Positions 27,580 through 36,205 of a DNA stretch of 64,000 nt are shown here, piece after piece. Under the pieces are notes generated by a model. It did no database searches. It was given only the letters and a program-made list of their open reading frames with translations, and was not told the origin of the DNA. This DNA is from Vallitalea pronyensis (GTDB lineage Bacteria; Bacillota; Clostridia; Lachnospirales; Vallitaleaceae), in contig NZ_CP058649.1 of the NCBI RefSeq assembly GCF_018141445.1, positions 2,127,001 through 2,191,000 on the forward strand, in the 5' to 3' direction. A program made the translations under genes and the position numbers. Position 1 is the first letter of the stretch. Each line of letters starts with the position of its first letter.

Positions 27580-28956
27580 ATGAACAACTTATTTACTAAG
27601 CTTCAAAAATTAGGAAAAGCTTTTATGCTTCCCATTGCAGTGCTTCCTGTCGCTTCATTATTTTTGAGGCTAGGGGCACCAGATTTATTAGACATACCCT
27701 TTATCTTTAGTATTGGAGAAGCTATTTTTAGCAATCTGCCTATGATTTTTGCTATTGGTATCGCCATCGGACTGGCTAAGAACAATCATGGAGCAGCAGG
27801 TCTTGCCGGTGCTATTAGTTACTATGTACTTACTTTTGGGCTTGATTCGCTTATTGGTGAGAAAACAGATATGGGTGCTTTAGCAGGTATTATATCCGGT
27901 ATTTTAGCAGGTAATTGCTACAATCGTTTTCACGGTACTAAATTACCAGCATGGCTAGGTTTTTTTGGTGGAAAACGATTTGTACCGATCGTATCATCTT
28001 TTATAAGCATGTTGGTTGCATTAGTCTTTAGCTTGATATGGCCCCCTGTTCAAGAGGTAATCAGTAATACAGGTGAATGGATAGTTAACTCAGGAGAAAC
28101 CGGTGCATTTGTTTACGGTACACTTAACCGACTACTTATACCGACTGGCTTACATCATATTCTCAATAACTTAGTTTGGTTTGTGTTTGGTGATTTTCAA
28201 GGTGCCACAGGGGATCTTTCCCGTTTCTTTGCAGGTGACCCTAATGCAGGGCTATTTATGACAGGATTCTTCCCCATTATGATGTTTGGCTTGCCAGCAG
28301 CTGCACTTGCTATGTATACCACTGCTAAACAGGTTAATAAAAAAGCTATATCAGGGGCATTATTTTCTGTTGCGTTTACGGCATTCTTAACAGGTATAAC
28401 GGAACCATTAGAATTCTTATTCATGTTCTTAGCACCAGTACTTTACATAGGACATGCTCTACTCACAGGTATAGCCATGGTGGTATGTGCCATGTTAGGT
28501 ATGAAACTAGGCTTTGGCTTCTCAGCAGGTTTCCTGGATTATTTTTTGAACTTTAATATTGCTACCAATCCCCTGTTACTTATTGTTGTTGGAGGCATCA
28601 CCTTTGTCGTCTATTACTTCTTCTTTGTAGTCATCATTAAAAAGTTTAACTTGCCAACACCTGGTCGTTTAGATGAAGTGGGCAATGATGCAGGTAGCAG
28701 CATTATAAAAGAAAAAGGGTTAGAAGGTCTTGCAGCAGAATACATTGTTGCACTTGGAGGAAGTGATAATATTGAAGAAATTGATGCATGTATCACAAGG
28801 TTACGATTAACCATCAAGGATGCAAGCATCATTCATGATGAAGACCTTAAGAATTTAGGTGCATCAGGTGTGATCAGACCAACCAAGAAAAACATGCAAA
28901 TTGTCGTAGGCACACAAGCTGAGCTCATTGTGGATGAGATGAAACGTATTATTTAG
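27580..28956 (+). CDS. nagE: PTS EIICB component, N-acetylglucosamine type
   Basis: Sugar permease of 458 residues. It imports and phosphorylates its substrate. The EIIC membrane domain (about 1-365) reads like NagE/NagP: GKAFMLPIAVLPVASL, LIPTGLHHILNN, TGDLSRFFAGDP, GITEPLEFLFMF. The EIIB domain (about 385-458) has the phosphorylated Cys in DACITRLRL near residue 404. There is no EIIA part. EIIA is the next gene. The ribosome site is ATAGGAGGCG. N-acetylglucosamine is favoured over glucose by pattern recall, but the family is close and specificity is not proven. The GlcT/RAT switch lies directly upstream. Confidence 0.88.
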   Translation: MNNLFTKLQKLGKAFMLPIAVLPVASLFLRLGAPDLLDIPFIFSIGEAIFSNLPMIFAIGIAIGLAKNNHGAAGLAGAISYYVLTFGLDSLIGEKTDMGALAGIISGILAGNCYNRFHGTKLPAWLGFFGGKRFVPIVSSFISMLVALVFSLIWPPVQEVISNTGEWIVNSGETGAFVYGTLNRLLIPTGLHHILNNLVWFVFGDFQGATGDLSRFFAGDPNAGLFMTGFFPIMMFGLPAAALAMYTTAKQVNKKAISGALFSVAFTAFLTGITEPLEFLFMFLAPVLYIGHALLTGIAMVVCAMLGMKLGFGFSAGFLDYFLNFNIATNPLLLIVVGGITFVVYYFFFVVIIKKFNLPTPGRLDEVGNDAGSSIIKEKGLEGLAAEYIVALGGSDNIEEIDACITRLRLTIKDASIIHDEDLKNLGASGVIRPTKKNMQIVVGTQAELIVDEMKRII

Positions 28957-29070
28957 GAACTTAAATAAGTGATCATGAGCTATCTGTAAATGTCCAGTGT
29001 TTTAGGACTTTTCATTTAGATGAGTGACGTTAGTTTAACTTTCCTGAATGACTTAATAAGGGGGATTCAG

Positions 29071-29547
29071 ATGTTCAAGTTTTTTAATAAAAAAGTCACT
29101 TCATTACATGCGCCAACACATTGTGAAGTGATACCAATGGAAGACGTACCCGATCAAGTATTTTCCAATAAAATGATTGGTGATGGGGTAGCATTTTTAC
29201 CTTATGACAGCATGATAAAGTCTCCTGGTGATGGCATTGTCATGCAGATATTTCCTACAAACCACGCAATAGCCCTTCACATTAATGGGTTTGAAATATT
29301 GCTTCACCTGGGTATTGATACGGTTGAGTTAAAGGGCAAGGGTTTTGAAGCATTTGTACAAGAGGGACAAGGGGTTAAACAAGGAGACCCTCTTATTAAA
29401 ATGGATCTTGCATATATTAAAGGGCAGCATAAATCAACCATATGCCCAATGATTATCACCAACATGGAACAAGTAAAAAAGTTAAAAGGGCGTCAAATAA
29501 GAGAAAAAACGTCCAGTGGCGTTATCTTAGAGATATGGGGGTCTTAA
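29071..29547 (+). CDS. PTS EIIA component, glucose/Crr family
   Basis: Soluble EIIA of about 158 residues that carries phosphate from HPr to the EIIB of the preceding gene. Family motifs are SPGDGIVMQIFPTNHAIAL and ILLHLGIDTVELKG, holding the two active-site His (about 65 and 79). ATG at 29071 is chosen because AAGGGGGATTCAG precedes it. An in-frame ATG at 29020 lacks a ribosome site. Operon order EIICB-EIIA-HPr makes a complete private phosphorelay with Enzyme I encoded upstream. Confidence 0.9.
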   Translation: MFKFFNKKVTSLHAPTHCEVIPMEDVPDQVFSNKMIGDGVAFLPYDSMIKSPGDGIVMQIFPTNHAIALHINGFEILLHLGIDTVELKGKGFEAFVQEGQGVKQGDPLIKMDLAYIKGQHKSTICPMIITNMEQVKKLKGRQIREKTSSGVILEIWGS

Positions 29548-29550
29548 CAT

Positions 29551-29760
29551 ATGGTTAAGGTGAACGTTAAGTTAACCTTTGATTTTCATGCTCGACCAGC
29601 TACATTCTTTGTTAACAAAGCAACCCAGTATCAATCAGACATTGAGCTTAAATTACACAATCAGATAGCTAATGGTAAGAGTATCCTCAATGTGATGACA
29701 TTGGAAGTGGTTAAAGGGGATGTTGTTGAATTAATCATTAACGGTGTTGATGAATTATAA
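29551..29760 (+). CDS. Second HPr-like carrier, prematurely stopped
   Basis: HPr homologue of 69 residues with DFHARP (active His at 13, equal to His15) and an intact regulatory-type Ser at residue 44 (NGKSILNVM). Normal HPr is about 88 residues. Here the last helix is missing because of TAA at 29758. Beyond that stop the same frame continues AQKALQVFF and more, to TAG at 29806. Together this would give an 85-residue protein with a normal C-terminal helix. The gene is therefore either broken by a point mutation, misread in sequencing, or read through. It starts 3 bases after the EIIA stop. Confidence 0.75.
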   Translation: MVKVNVKLTFDFHARPATFFVNKATQYQSDIELKLHNQIANGKSILNVMTLEVVKGDVVELIINGVDEL

Positions 29761-29901
29761 GCCCAAAAGGCACTACAGGTATTCTTTCTAGACTATCGAG
29801 ATGCTTAGTGTAGAAGACATGGTGCAAAACATGCTGCAAGAAATAAGGATTTATGTTTGCAAAAGTCATTAAAATGAAGTAGGATATAAGGGAATAGACT
29901 A

Positions 29902-29940
29902 AAATGGGGTGTCTTGCTTTATAAGACAGCCCCTTATTTT
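29902..29940 (+). terminator. Terminator after the PTS operon
   Basis: Stem GGGGTGTCTT/AAGACAGCCCC (about 29906-29915 with 29923-29933) followed by TTATTTT. It closes the PTS transcription unit just before the next ribosome site. Confidence 0.8.
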
Positions 29941-29959
29941 AAAATAAAGGAGGCAAAAC

Positions 29960-30592
29960 ATGAAAGTTGTGGCTTTTAACGGAAGTCCTAGAAAGGAGGG
30001 CAATACCTATCATGCTCTAAAAATAGTAACGGATGTATTGGAAAAAGAAGGCATCCAAACGGAGATTATCCATGTAGGCAATAAAACCATTAGAGGATGT
30101 ATAGCCTGTAATCAATGTATTAAGAATAGAGATGAACGATGTGCCATTGCTCATGATGACGTCAATGAATGGGTTCAGGTTATGAAAGAAGCAGATGGTA
30201 TGATTTTAGGTTCACCTGTACATTTTGCAGCTATTGGCGGTACCATGAAGTCTTTTTTAGATCGTGCTTTTTATGTATCCAGTATGAACGGTAACTTATT
30301 TCGGCACAAGGTAGGGGCATCGGTAGTTGCTGTTCGACGCTCAGGTGGTTTACCAACCTTTAATCAATTAAACAATTATCTTAATTATTCAGAGATTACC
30401 ATGCCTAATTCTAATTATTGGAATGTTATTCATGGTACAAAACCAGGGGAAGCATTACAGGATGATGAGGGTGTTCAAATCATGCGTGTATTGGGTAAAA
30501 ACCTTGCATGGTCTTTGAAAAAAAATCGTCATACCGAAGAAACCCCAGAACCTGAGGCAGAAAATAAGCAGTATACAAATTTTATAAGGTAA
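29960..30592 (+). CDS. Flavodoxin-fold NAD(P)H-dependent FMN reductase / iron-sulfur flavoprotein-like
   Basis: Protein of 210 residues with the flavodoxin-like FMN-binding start VVAFNGSPRKEGNTYHAL. A Cys-rich stretch CIACNQCIKNRDERC (about 50-64) is typical of the NADPH-dependent FMN reductase / iron-sulfur flavoprotein family, followed by GSPVHFAAIGGTMKSFLDR. It should move electrons between NAD(P)H, FMN and an acceptor that cannot be named. The ribosome site AAAGGAGGC is strong. It stands alone between two terminators, with no evident functional link to the PTS or xylose genes. Confidence 0.85.
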   Translation: MKVVAFNGSPRKEGNTYHALKIVTDVLEKEGIQTEIIHVGNKTIRGCIACNQCIKNRDERCAIAHDDVNEWVQVMKEADGMILGSPVHFAAIGGTMKSFLDRAFYVSSMNGNLFRHKVGASVVAVRRSGGLPTFNQLNNYLNYSEITMPNSNYWNVIHGTKPGEALQDDEGVQIMRVLGKNLAWSLKKNRHTEETPEPEAENKQYTNFIR

Positions 30593-30608
30593 ACGATTCA
30601 ATTGAAGG

Positions 30609-30656
30609 AAAGAACCTTTAACCATGGATGATATGGCGTGGTGCACGGTTCTTTTT
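30609..30656 (+). terminator. Terminator after the FMN reductase gene
   Basis: AAAGAACC (30609-30616) pairs with GGTTCTTT (30647-30654) around a longer, partly paired loop, followed by T-rich sequence. Confidence 0.65.
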
Positions 30657-30720
30657 TATTGTATAGTTATATGATGCATATACAAAGAATTAACTTATTA
30701 AAATAACTTTAAAAAGTGTG

Positions 30721-30793
30721 TTGAAAAAGTATGGGTGATGTGTTACACTGAACTTACAAGCTACCAGATCATGCTCATCCAAATGATGGGCAT
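30721..30793 (+). promoter_or_regulatory. xylA promoter and possible operator dyad
   Basis: TTGAAA (30721-30726), a 17-bp spacer and TACACT (30744-30749) form a plausible sigma-A promoter. Downstream, ATGCTCATC (30771-30779) and GATGGGCAT (30785-30793) form a 9-bp dyad with one G-U pair that could bind XylR. The classical Bacillus xyl operator (GTTTGTT-type arms) is not seen. Confidence 0.5.
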
Positions 30794-30819
30794 ATGGTAA
30801 AATATAGGGAGGAATTAAG

Positions 30820-32118
30820 ATGTTTGACATGAAGCATATTCAATATGAAGGAAAAGATTCAAAGAACCCATTAGCATTTAAGTATTATAACCCAACAGAA
30901 GTCATTGGTGATAAAACCATGGAAGAACATTTGAGATTCTCAATGGCTTACTGGCATACACTTACAGGTGAAGGAGCAGACCCCTTTGGTGTAGGCACCA
31001 TGATTCGTCCATGGAATGCGTATACAGACCCTATGGATAAAGCAAAAGCACGTGTAGAAGCAACCTTTGAATTACTTGACAAGTTAAATATACCATTTTT
31101 CTGTTTCCATGATGCGGATATAGCTCCACAAGGTAAAAGTTTAAGAGAATTCCAAAGTAATTTGGACACTATAGCTGATAGCATTGGGGAATACATGAAG
31201 CAAACAGGCAAAAAACTATTATGGGGAACGGCTAATAATTTCTCGCATCCAAGATATGTGCATGGTGCAGCAACAGCTTGTAATGCAGATGTATTTGCTA
31301 TGGCAGCAGCTCAAGTGAAAAAAGCCATGGAATTAACCCATAAACTTGGTGGAGAAAACTATGTGTTCTGGGGTGGAAGAGAAGGCTATGAAACCATTCT
31401 CAATACCAACATGAAATTGGAACAGGATAATTTAGCCAGATTCTTACATATGGCTGTGGACTATGCAAAAGAAATTGGATTTACAGGTCAATTCTTAATC
31501 GAACCAAAGCCAAAAGAGCCTACAAAGCATCAATATGATTTTGACACAGCTACAGTTATTGGCTTCCTTAAGACCTATGGTTTGGATGATTATTTTAAGA
31601 TGAACATTGAAACAAATCATGCAACACTGGCAGGTCACACCTTAGAACATGAACTGCATCTTGCTAGAGTTCATGGCTTCCTTGGTAGTGTAGATGCCAA
31701 CCAAGGTGACTTACTGTTAGGATGGGATACAGATCAGTTCCCAACGGATATCTATACAACCACTCTTGCTATGTATGAAATCTTGCAAAATGGAGGACTG
31801 CATAAAGGTGGTCTTAACTTTGATGCAAAATGCAGAAGAGGCTCTTTTGATGAAAAAGATATATTCTATGCCCATGTTGTCGGTATGGATGCTTTTGCAA
31901 GAGGACTTAGAAATGCACATAAAATGTTAGAAGATAAAGCGCTGATTAATCCTCTTAATGAGCGTTATGCAAGTTTTGAATCAGGTATAGGTAAGAAAAT
32001 CGTGGATGGACAAGTGAACTTTAATGAACTATCCCAATATGCTCTAGAACTTGGAGAAATTAAAAATAATTCAGGTAGACAAGAGATGCTGGAAGGTATC
32101 ATCAACACCTATCTGTAA
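30820..32118 (+). CDS. xylA: Xylose isomerase
   Basis: Interconverts D-xylose and D-xylulose. The 432-residue length fits class II enzymes. Diagnostic motifs are [22 protein letters not shown], the metal-binding [27 protein letters not shown] [18 protein letters not shown], and [18 protein letters not shown]. The catalytic His of FHD and the Glu/Asp metal ligands are all present. The ribosome site AGGGAGGAATTAAG supports the start. First gene of xylA-xylR-xylB. Confidence 0.97.
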   Translation: MFDMKHIQYEGKDSKNPLAFKYYNPTEVIGDKTMEEHLRFSMAYWHTLTGEGADPFGVGTMIRPWNAYTDPMDKAKARVEATFELLDKLNIPFFCFHDADIAPQGKSLREFQSNLDTIADSIGEYMKQTGKKLLWGTANNFSHPRYVHGAATACNADVFAMAAAQVKKAMELTHKLGGENYVFWGGREGYETILNTNMKLEQDNLARFLHMAVDYAKEIGFTGQFLIEPKPKEPTKHQYDFDTATVIGFLKTYGLDDYFKMNIETNHATLAGHTLEHELHLARVHGFLGSVDANQGDLLLGWDTDQFPTDIYTTTLAMYEILQNGGLHKGGLNFDAKCRRGSFDEKDIFYAHVVGMDAFARGLRNAHKMLEDKALINPLNERYASFESGIGKKIVDGQVNFNELSQYALELGEIKNNSGRQEMLEGIINTYL

Positions 32119-32192
32119 ATAGAATAGATAGAATGCCATTAAACGCTATACATGCCTAAGCATCATTAGGATGTTATGTAAGACAAGGTATA

Positions 32193-32221
32193 TATTGGAT
32201 CATCAAGACATGTGTTATAAT
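32193..32221 (+). promoter_or_regulatory. Extended -10 promoter upstream of xylR
   Basis: TGTTATAAT (32213-32221) is a perfect TATAAT with an upstream TG. The -35 (TATTGG at 32193 with 17-bp spacing) is weak. It allows xylR-xylB expression separate from xylA. Confidence 0.5.
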
Positions 32222-32234
32222 AAGAAAAGAAATT

Positions 32235-33452
32235 ATGATAGGTGTTAATGCGAAAGAATATGGAGAAATGAGTGAAGACATGTTTTTATTAAAAGATATC
32301 GATCGAGAAAGCATTAAGATGTCCAATAGCAAGAAGATACTGCAATGTCTCTATCAGGAAAACCAATTAACAAAGCAGGAGATATCAAAGGCATTGGGAT
32401 TAAGCATCCCAACCGTTACCCATAATGTTAACACCCTTATAGATGAAGGCTACATAGCGCAAGCAGGTGTAGCCACATCTACAGGTGGAAGAAAACCAGC
32501 AGTGCTGCAGTTTTTACCCGATGCCAAGTACAGTATAGGCATTGATGTCACATCCCATGGGTATGATATGGTGTTAACTAATCTGAAATCAGAGATAAAA
32601 GCTACAAAACAAGTGGACTTTCATTATAAAAATATGAATGCCTTTATTACCCATGTTAGAGAAGAGATGCATGCTATGTTAAAAGAACATGCCATAGCCG
32701 TAGAACATGTGTTGGGTGTTGGTTTTTCACTAAGAGGAACTGTAAATAAAGAGCATCGTATTTTTGAAGTGGCACCGAATACAGATATAAAAAGTATTGA
32801 TTTTAACCAGTATGAGGCTATTTTAGAAACGAAGATTTATATTGAAAATGAAGCCAATGCAGCAGCTATAGCAGAAAATGCACTGGGTATCGCTAAACAG
32901 ATGCGTAACTTAGTGTATCTGTCCATTAATGAAGGGGTAGGTACAGGTATTGTCATTAGAGGTTACCTCTATCGAGGGAAAAACCATCGTGCTGGAGAAT
33001 TTGGTCATATGATGGTAAACCCTCATGGTCCTTCATGTACTTGTGGCAATAAAGGGTGTCTTGAAACCTATGTGTCCACAAAAGCTTTGGAAAAGGCGTG
33101 TCATGATGCCTATGGTATAGCGATATCCGTGGATGAGCTTTTTCAGCGTTTTCAATTGAAAGAGCCAGAGGCTGTCAGGATTGTAGAACAACTCATTCAG
33201 TATCTTGCCATTGGTATTAAAAATATCGTGAATGGTCTTGATCCACATTACATCGTCATTGGTGGCAGCTTAAGTCTCTATGGAGACTACTTTATGAGTC
33301 AATTGAAGGAACAGGTCTACAACAACAATATATTCTATAAGCCTTCAGACCATAAGATCATGTTATCCAGTCTGAAAGAAAAATCATCTGTATTAGGTGC
33401 GGCATTATTACCCCTTCAAGAACTGCTATACGGTAGTGAGAAGGTTATCTAG
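32235..33452 (+). CDS. xylR: ROK-family xylose repressor
   Basis: Transcription regulator of about 400 residues. An N-terminal winged helix-turn-helix (about 30-90, LTKQEISKALGLSIPTVTHNVNTLIDEGYI) precedes a ROK sugar-kinase-like domain with SIGIDVTSHGYDMVLTN, the zinc-site motif CTCGNKGCLE, and VIGGSLSLYG. Position between xylA and xylB indicates control of xylose use, with release by xylose. An alternative start at ATG 32268, with GGAG just upstream, would shorten it by 11 residues. No clear operator sequence was identified. Confidence 0.88.
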   Translation: MIGVNAKEYGEMSEDMFLLKDIDRESIKMSNSKKILQCLYQENQLTKQEISKALGLSIPTVTHNVNTLIDEGYIAQAGVATSTGGRKPAVLQFLPDAKYSIGIDVTSHGYDMVLTNLKSEIKATKQVDFHYKNMNAFITHVREEMHAMLKEHAIAVEHVLGVGFSLRGTVNKEHRIFEVAPNTDIKSIDFNQYEAILETKIYIENEANAAAIAENALGIAKQMRNLVYLSINEGVGTGIVIRGYLYRGKNHRAGEFGHMMVNPHGPSCTCGNKGCLETYVSTKALEKACHDAYGIAISVDELFQRFQLKEPEAVRIVEQLIQYLAIGIKNIVNGLDPHYIVIGGSLSLYGDYFMSQLKEQVYNNNIFYKPSDHKIMLSSLKEKSSVLGAALLPLQELLYGSEKVI

Positions 33453-33463
33453 GAGGAAAGCAT

Positions 33464-34987
33464 ATGTATTTATTAGGCATAGATATTGGTACATCAGGCA
33501 CCAAAACAGTACTCTTTGATACAAAGGGTAAGCAAGTGGCCAGTGCCTTAGAAGAGTATGGTATGGCCCAACCAAAAGCTGGGTGGGCAGAGCAAAACCC
33601 TGAGGATTGGTGGCATGCTGTAGCAAACACCATCAAACAAGTGATCGATGCATCCGGCATTGAACCGGATCAGATAAAAGGCATTGGGTTGTCAGGACAA
33701 ATGCATGGTCTTGTTCTGTTAGATGAACACAATCAAGTCATACGTCCATCCATCATATGGTGTGATCAGAGAACCCAGAAGCAATGTGATGACATGACAG
33801 CTATAGTAGGTCGTGATAAACTGATTGAGATTACAGGTAACCCTGCCATTACGGGTTTTACAGCGAGTAAAATTCTATGGGTTAAGGACAATGAACCCAA
33901 GAACTATGAGCGGGTCCATCATATTCTTTTACCAAAAGATTATATACGATTGAAGTTAACAGGTGTGTATGCCACAGAAGTATCCGATGCTAGTGGTATG
34001 CAGTTGTTAGATATTGAGAAGCGTGATTGGAGTGATGAACTTCTTGAGTTACTGGGTATTGACAGAAACCTATTAGCCAAGGTGTATGAATCCGTTGAAG
34101 TAACGGGTGGTGTAACAGCTGATGTGAGCCAGTTAACGGGGCTTGCTAAGGGAACACCTGTAGTTGGTGGTGCAGGGGACCAAGCCGCTGGAGCTATTGG
34201 TAATGGTATTATTGCTAAAGGACATGTCTCGGCAACCATTGGTACGTCAGGTGTTGTATTTGCCCATACAGACAAACCATTAAAAGATCCTAAGGGACGT
34301 ATCCAGACTTTTTGTCATGCTTTACCAGGTGCTTGGCATGTGATGGGTGTCACTCAAGGTGCAGGTCTATCCTTAAGATGGTATCGGGATAATTTCTGTA
34401 CCAATGAGCAGCATGTTGCAGAGGATATGGGCTGTGACCCTTATGAATTGATGACCAAAGAAGCAGCTCAAGCAGAAGTTGGCTCAAAAGGGTTAATGTA
34501 TTTACCTTATCTGATGGGAGAAAGAACACCTCATCTAGACCCTTATGCTAAAGGCGTATTTTTTGGTATTGCACCATCTCATACGAAAAGAGATATGATT
34601 CGTGCCATCATGGAAGGTGTCACCTACAGCTTAAGAGACTGTCTAACCTTAATTCATGACTTAGGCATAGAAACAAACACGGTACGTGTATCAGGTGGCG
34701 GCAGTAAGAGTGCCCTATGGCGACAGATGCAAGCGGATATCTATGATCGTCCTGTAACAACTATCCATGCGTCTGAAGGACCAGCCTTAGGGGTTGCCAT
34801 CTTAGCAGGTGTAGGCACTGGCGTCTTTTCCTCGGTGGAAGAAGCTTGTGAACAGTTAATTGACTATGGTGAAGGCATCCAGCCTAACACAGCCAATCAT
34901 CAGCGATATATGCAGTTCTATACGTTATATGCAAAGCTGTATGCGCAATTAAAAGATACATTTAAGGCTCATCAAGCCTTATTATAG
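33464..34987 (+). CDS. xylB: Xylulokinase
   Basis: ATP-dependent kinase turning D-xylulose into D-xylulose 5-phosphate for the pentose phosphate pathway. The length of 507 residues is typical. FGGY-family motifs: the N-terminal phosphate-binding LGIDIGTSGTKTVLFD, GLSGQMHGLVLLD with the substrate-contacting MH, GGAGDQAAGAIG, and the C-terminal VSGGGSKSALWRQMQADI. The strong ribosome site AGGAGGAAAG follows the xylR stop by a few bases, so xylR-xylB are co-transcribed. Confidence 0.96.
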   Translation: MYLLGIDIGTSGTKTVLFDTKGKQVASALEEYGMAQPKAGWAEQNPEDWWHAVANTIKQVIDASGIEPDQIKGIGLSGQMHGLVLLDEHNQVIRPSIIWCDQRTQKQCDDMTAIVGRDKLIEITGNPAITGFTASKILWVKDNEPKNYERVHHILLPKDYIRLKLTGVYATEVSDASGMQLLDIEKRDWSDELLELLGIDRNLLAKVYESVEVTGGVTADVSQLTGLAKGTPVVGGAGDQAAGAIGNGIIAKGHVSATIGTSGVVFAHTDKPLKDPKGRIQTFCHALPGAWHVMGVTQGAGLSLRWYRDNFCTNEQHVAEDMGCDPYELMTKEAAQAEVGSKGLMYLPYLMGERTPHLDPYAKGVFFGIAPSHTKRDMIRAIMEGVTYSLRDCLTLIHDLGIETNTVRVSGGGSKSALWRQMQADIYDRPVTTIHASEGPALGVAILAGVGTGVFSSVEEACEQLIDYGEGIQPNTANHQRYMQFYTLYAKLYAQLKDTFKAHQALL

Positions 34988-35003
34988 CATGATGCATCCA
35001 TAA

Positions 35004-35079
35004 AAGAAGGGGCGTCTCATTAAGCAAGTTAGTCATAAACTTCTGCTAACACAATTGCTTGTATGAGATGCCCCTTCTT
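35004..35079. terminator. Bidirectional terminator between xylB and gerQ
   Basis: A 17-bp stem with one G-U pair (35004-35020 with 35063-35079; arm AAGAAGGGGCGTCTCAT) with A-rich and T-rich flanks. It lies between convergent genes and can stop transcription in both directions. Confidence 0.85.
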
Positions 35080-35105
35080 ATGATGTTGAGACCATAGGCT
35101 ATGTT

Positions 35106-35477
35106 TTATTGTTCGTTTGGGATTTCTACAAATTTAATGGAATATAAATCGGCTATGACATCTTCACCTGTGTTGATGTCTTTTAATACGATATGATCTA
35201 CGCCCACTTGTTCAAGAATACCATCTTTATCAACAAAGGTATTGGTGCCAAGTAGGAAATTCACACGCATGAATTCACCGACTTTTGTTCTGAGATAGCC
35301 TTGTAAATACAAAGGACTTGTTATAACAGGTGGCAGTCTTGTGTCATTGTTGTCGTTATTGGTTTCTGTTGGTTTCACATAATTGTTTAGATTACCTTTG
35401 GACTGATTAACTGGTGATTGCCTACTATAACAGTACCCTTTTGACAGACCAGGATAATCTGCATTATTTCTATACAT
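35106..35477 (-). CDS. gerQ: GerQ-like spore coat protein
   Basis: Protein of 123 residues. The C-terminal half (about 60-123) resembles GerQ: a short beta-rich segment with GYLRTKVGEFMRVNFL, then ILEQVGVDHIVLKDINTGED and LYSIKFVEI. The N-terminal half is polar and low in complexity. In Bacillus, GerQ is a coat protein needed to place the cortex-lytic enzyme CwlJ in the spore. The gene just upstream on the same strand is CwlJ-like, 44 bp away, which greatly strengthens the call. The ribosome site GGAGG lies about 10 bases before ATG. Confidence 0.82.
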   Translation of the reverse strand: MYRNNADYPGLSKGYCYSRQSPVNQSKGNLNNYVKPTETNNDNNDTRLPPVITSPLYLQGYLRTKVGEFMRVNFLLGTNTFVDKDGILEQVGVDHIVLKDINTGEDVIADLYSIKFVEIPNEQ

Positions 35478-35521
35478 AAAAATAACTCCTCCATATTATT
35501 TTTTTATTTTATATGCACATG

Positions 35522-35965
35522 TTAAGTATCCTCATATAAGGGTGTAGGATCGTAAAAACAATGTTTTCTTATTCTTGAATTGATCACACCAGCTTTATTA
35601 TAAGGAAAATAAATGGGACAATCTGGCTGGAATGGGTTCATATACCATAAAGAACTCCCAAGATTGTATACCTGATTACCAGCTAAAGCCCAGTCGGCTA
35701 TGTCATAATGAATTTGTTCAGGTGGGCTGGCCCAGATTGTTTGGGGATTAGCTACACCACCTAAAACGGATCTGACACAATCAAATTGCCCAGGCTGGTA
35801 GATAACATTTCTTAAATCCCCTTGATTCACTCTTTGGTATTCTCCGTCAGCTGCATGTACTCTGTTCATGACGACTGTTGCAACAGCTTTCATACCTAAT
35901 TCACCTTCGCCGCCAGCTTCACATTTTATTATTCTTGCGAGTAATTCTCGAGCTGAATAAGCCAT
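35522..35965 (-). CDS. cwlJ: Spore cortex-lytic enzyme, CwlJ/SleB catalytic domain
   Basis: Protein of 147 residues consisting almost only of the Hydrolase_2 (SleB/CwlJ) catalytic domain: LLARIIKCEAGGEGELGMKAVATVVMNRV with the catalytic Glu, then NVIYQPGQFDCV and SLWYMNP. It lacks signal peptide, LysM and peptidoglycan-binding repeats, which matches CwlJ (about 142 residues) rather than SleB. It degrades cortex peptidoglycan during germination and is held in the coat by GerQ, encoded by the next gene. The pair shows that the organism forms endospores. The ribosome site is weak (AAAGGT about 9 bases before ATG). Confidence 0.9.
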   Translation of the reverse strand: MAYSARELLARIIKCEAGGEGELGMKAVATVVMNRVHAADGEYQRVNQGDLRNVIYQPGQFDCVRSVLGGVANPQTIWASPPEQIHYDIADWALAGNQVYNLGSSLWYMNPFQPDCPIYFPYNKAGVINSRIRKHCFYDPTPLYEDT

Positions 35966-36136
35966 CCTTTCATACCTTTATGTTTATGTTTAATTTATTA
36001 TATTAATGGACTGGAAATTTTGACACATCAGACATGCCATTATGTGCGTTTTCTTATGCCCATATAAAATAACAATGTATTGAGATGAAAATGATGAACA
36101 CATGTATCTTAATGGTGGGTAAGCGAATAATCCTTG

Positions 36137-36189
36137 TTGACAAAGGCAAAAAGAAGTGTTAACATTGTTACGTAACAATGTTAACACTT
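36137..36189 (+). promoter_or_regulatory. Promoter with a 36-bp perfect palindromic operator
   Basis: TTGACA (36137-36142), a 17-bp spacer and TAACAT (36160-36165) form a strong sigma-A promoter. A perfect palindrome of 36 bp (36154-36189, left arm AAGTGTTAACATTGTTAC) covers the -10 and start region and ends one base before the A-run leading into the AGGAGG ribosome site. There is no T-run, so it is not a terminator. It is a likely repressor operator for the hydrolase gene at 36206. Confidence 0.75.
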
Positions 36190-36205
36190 AAAAAGGAGGA
36201 ATCAT

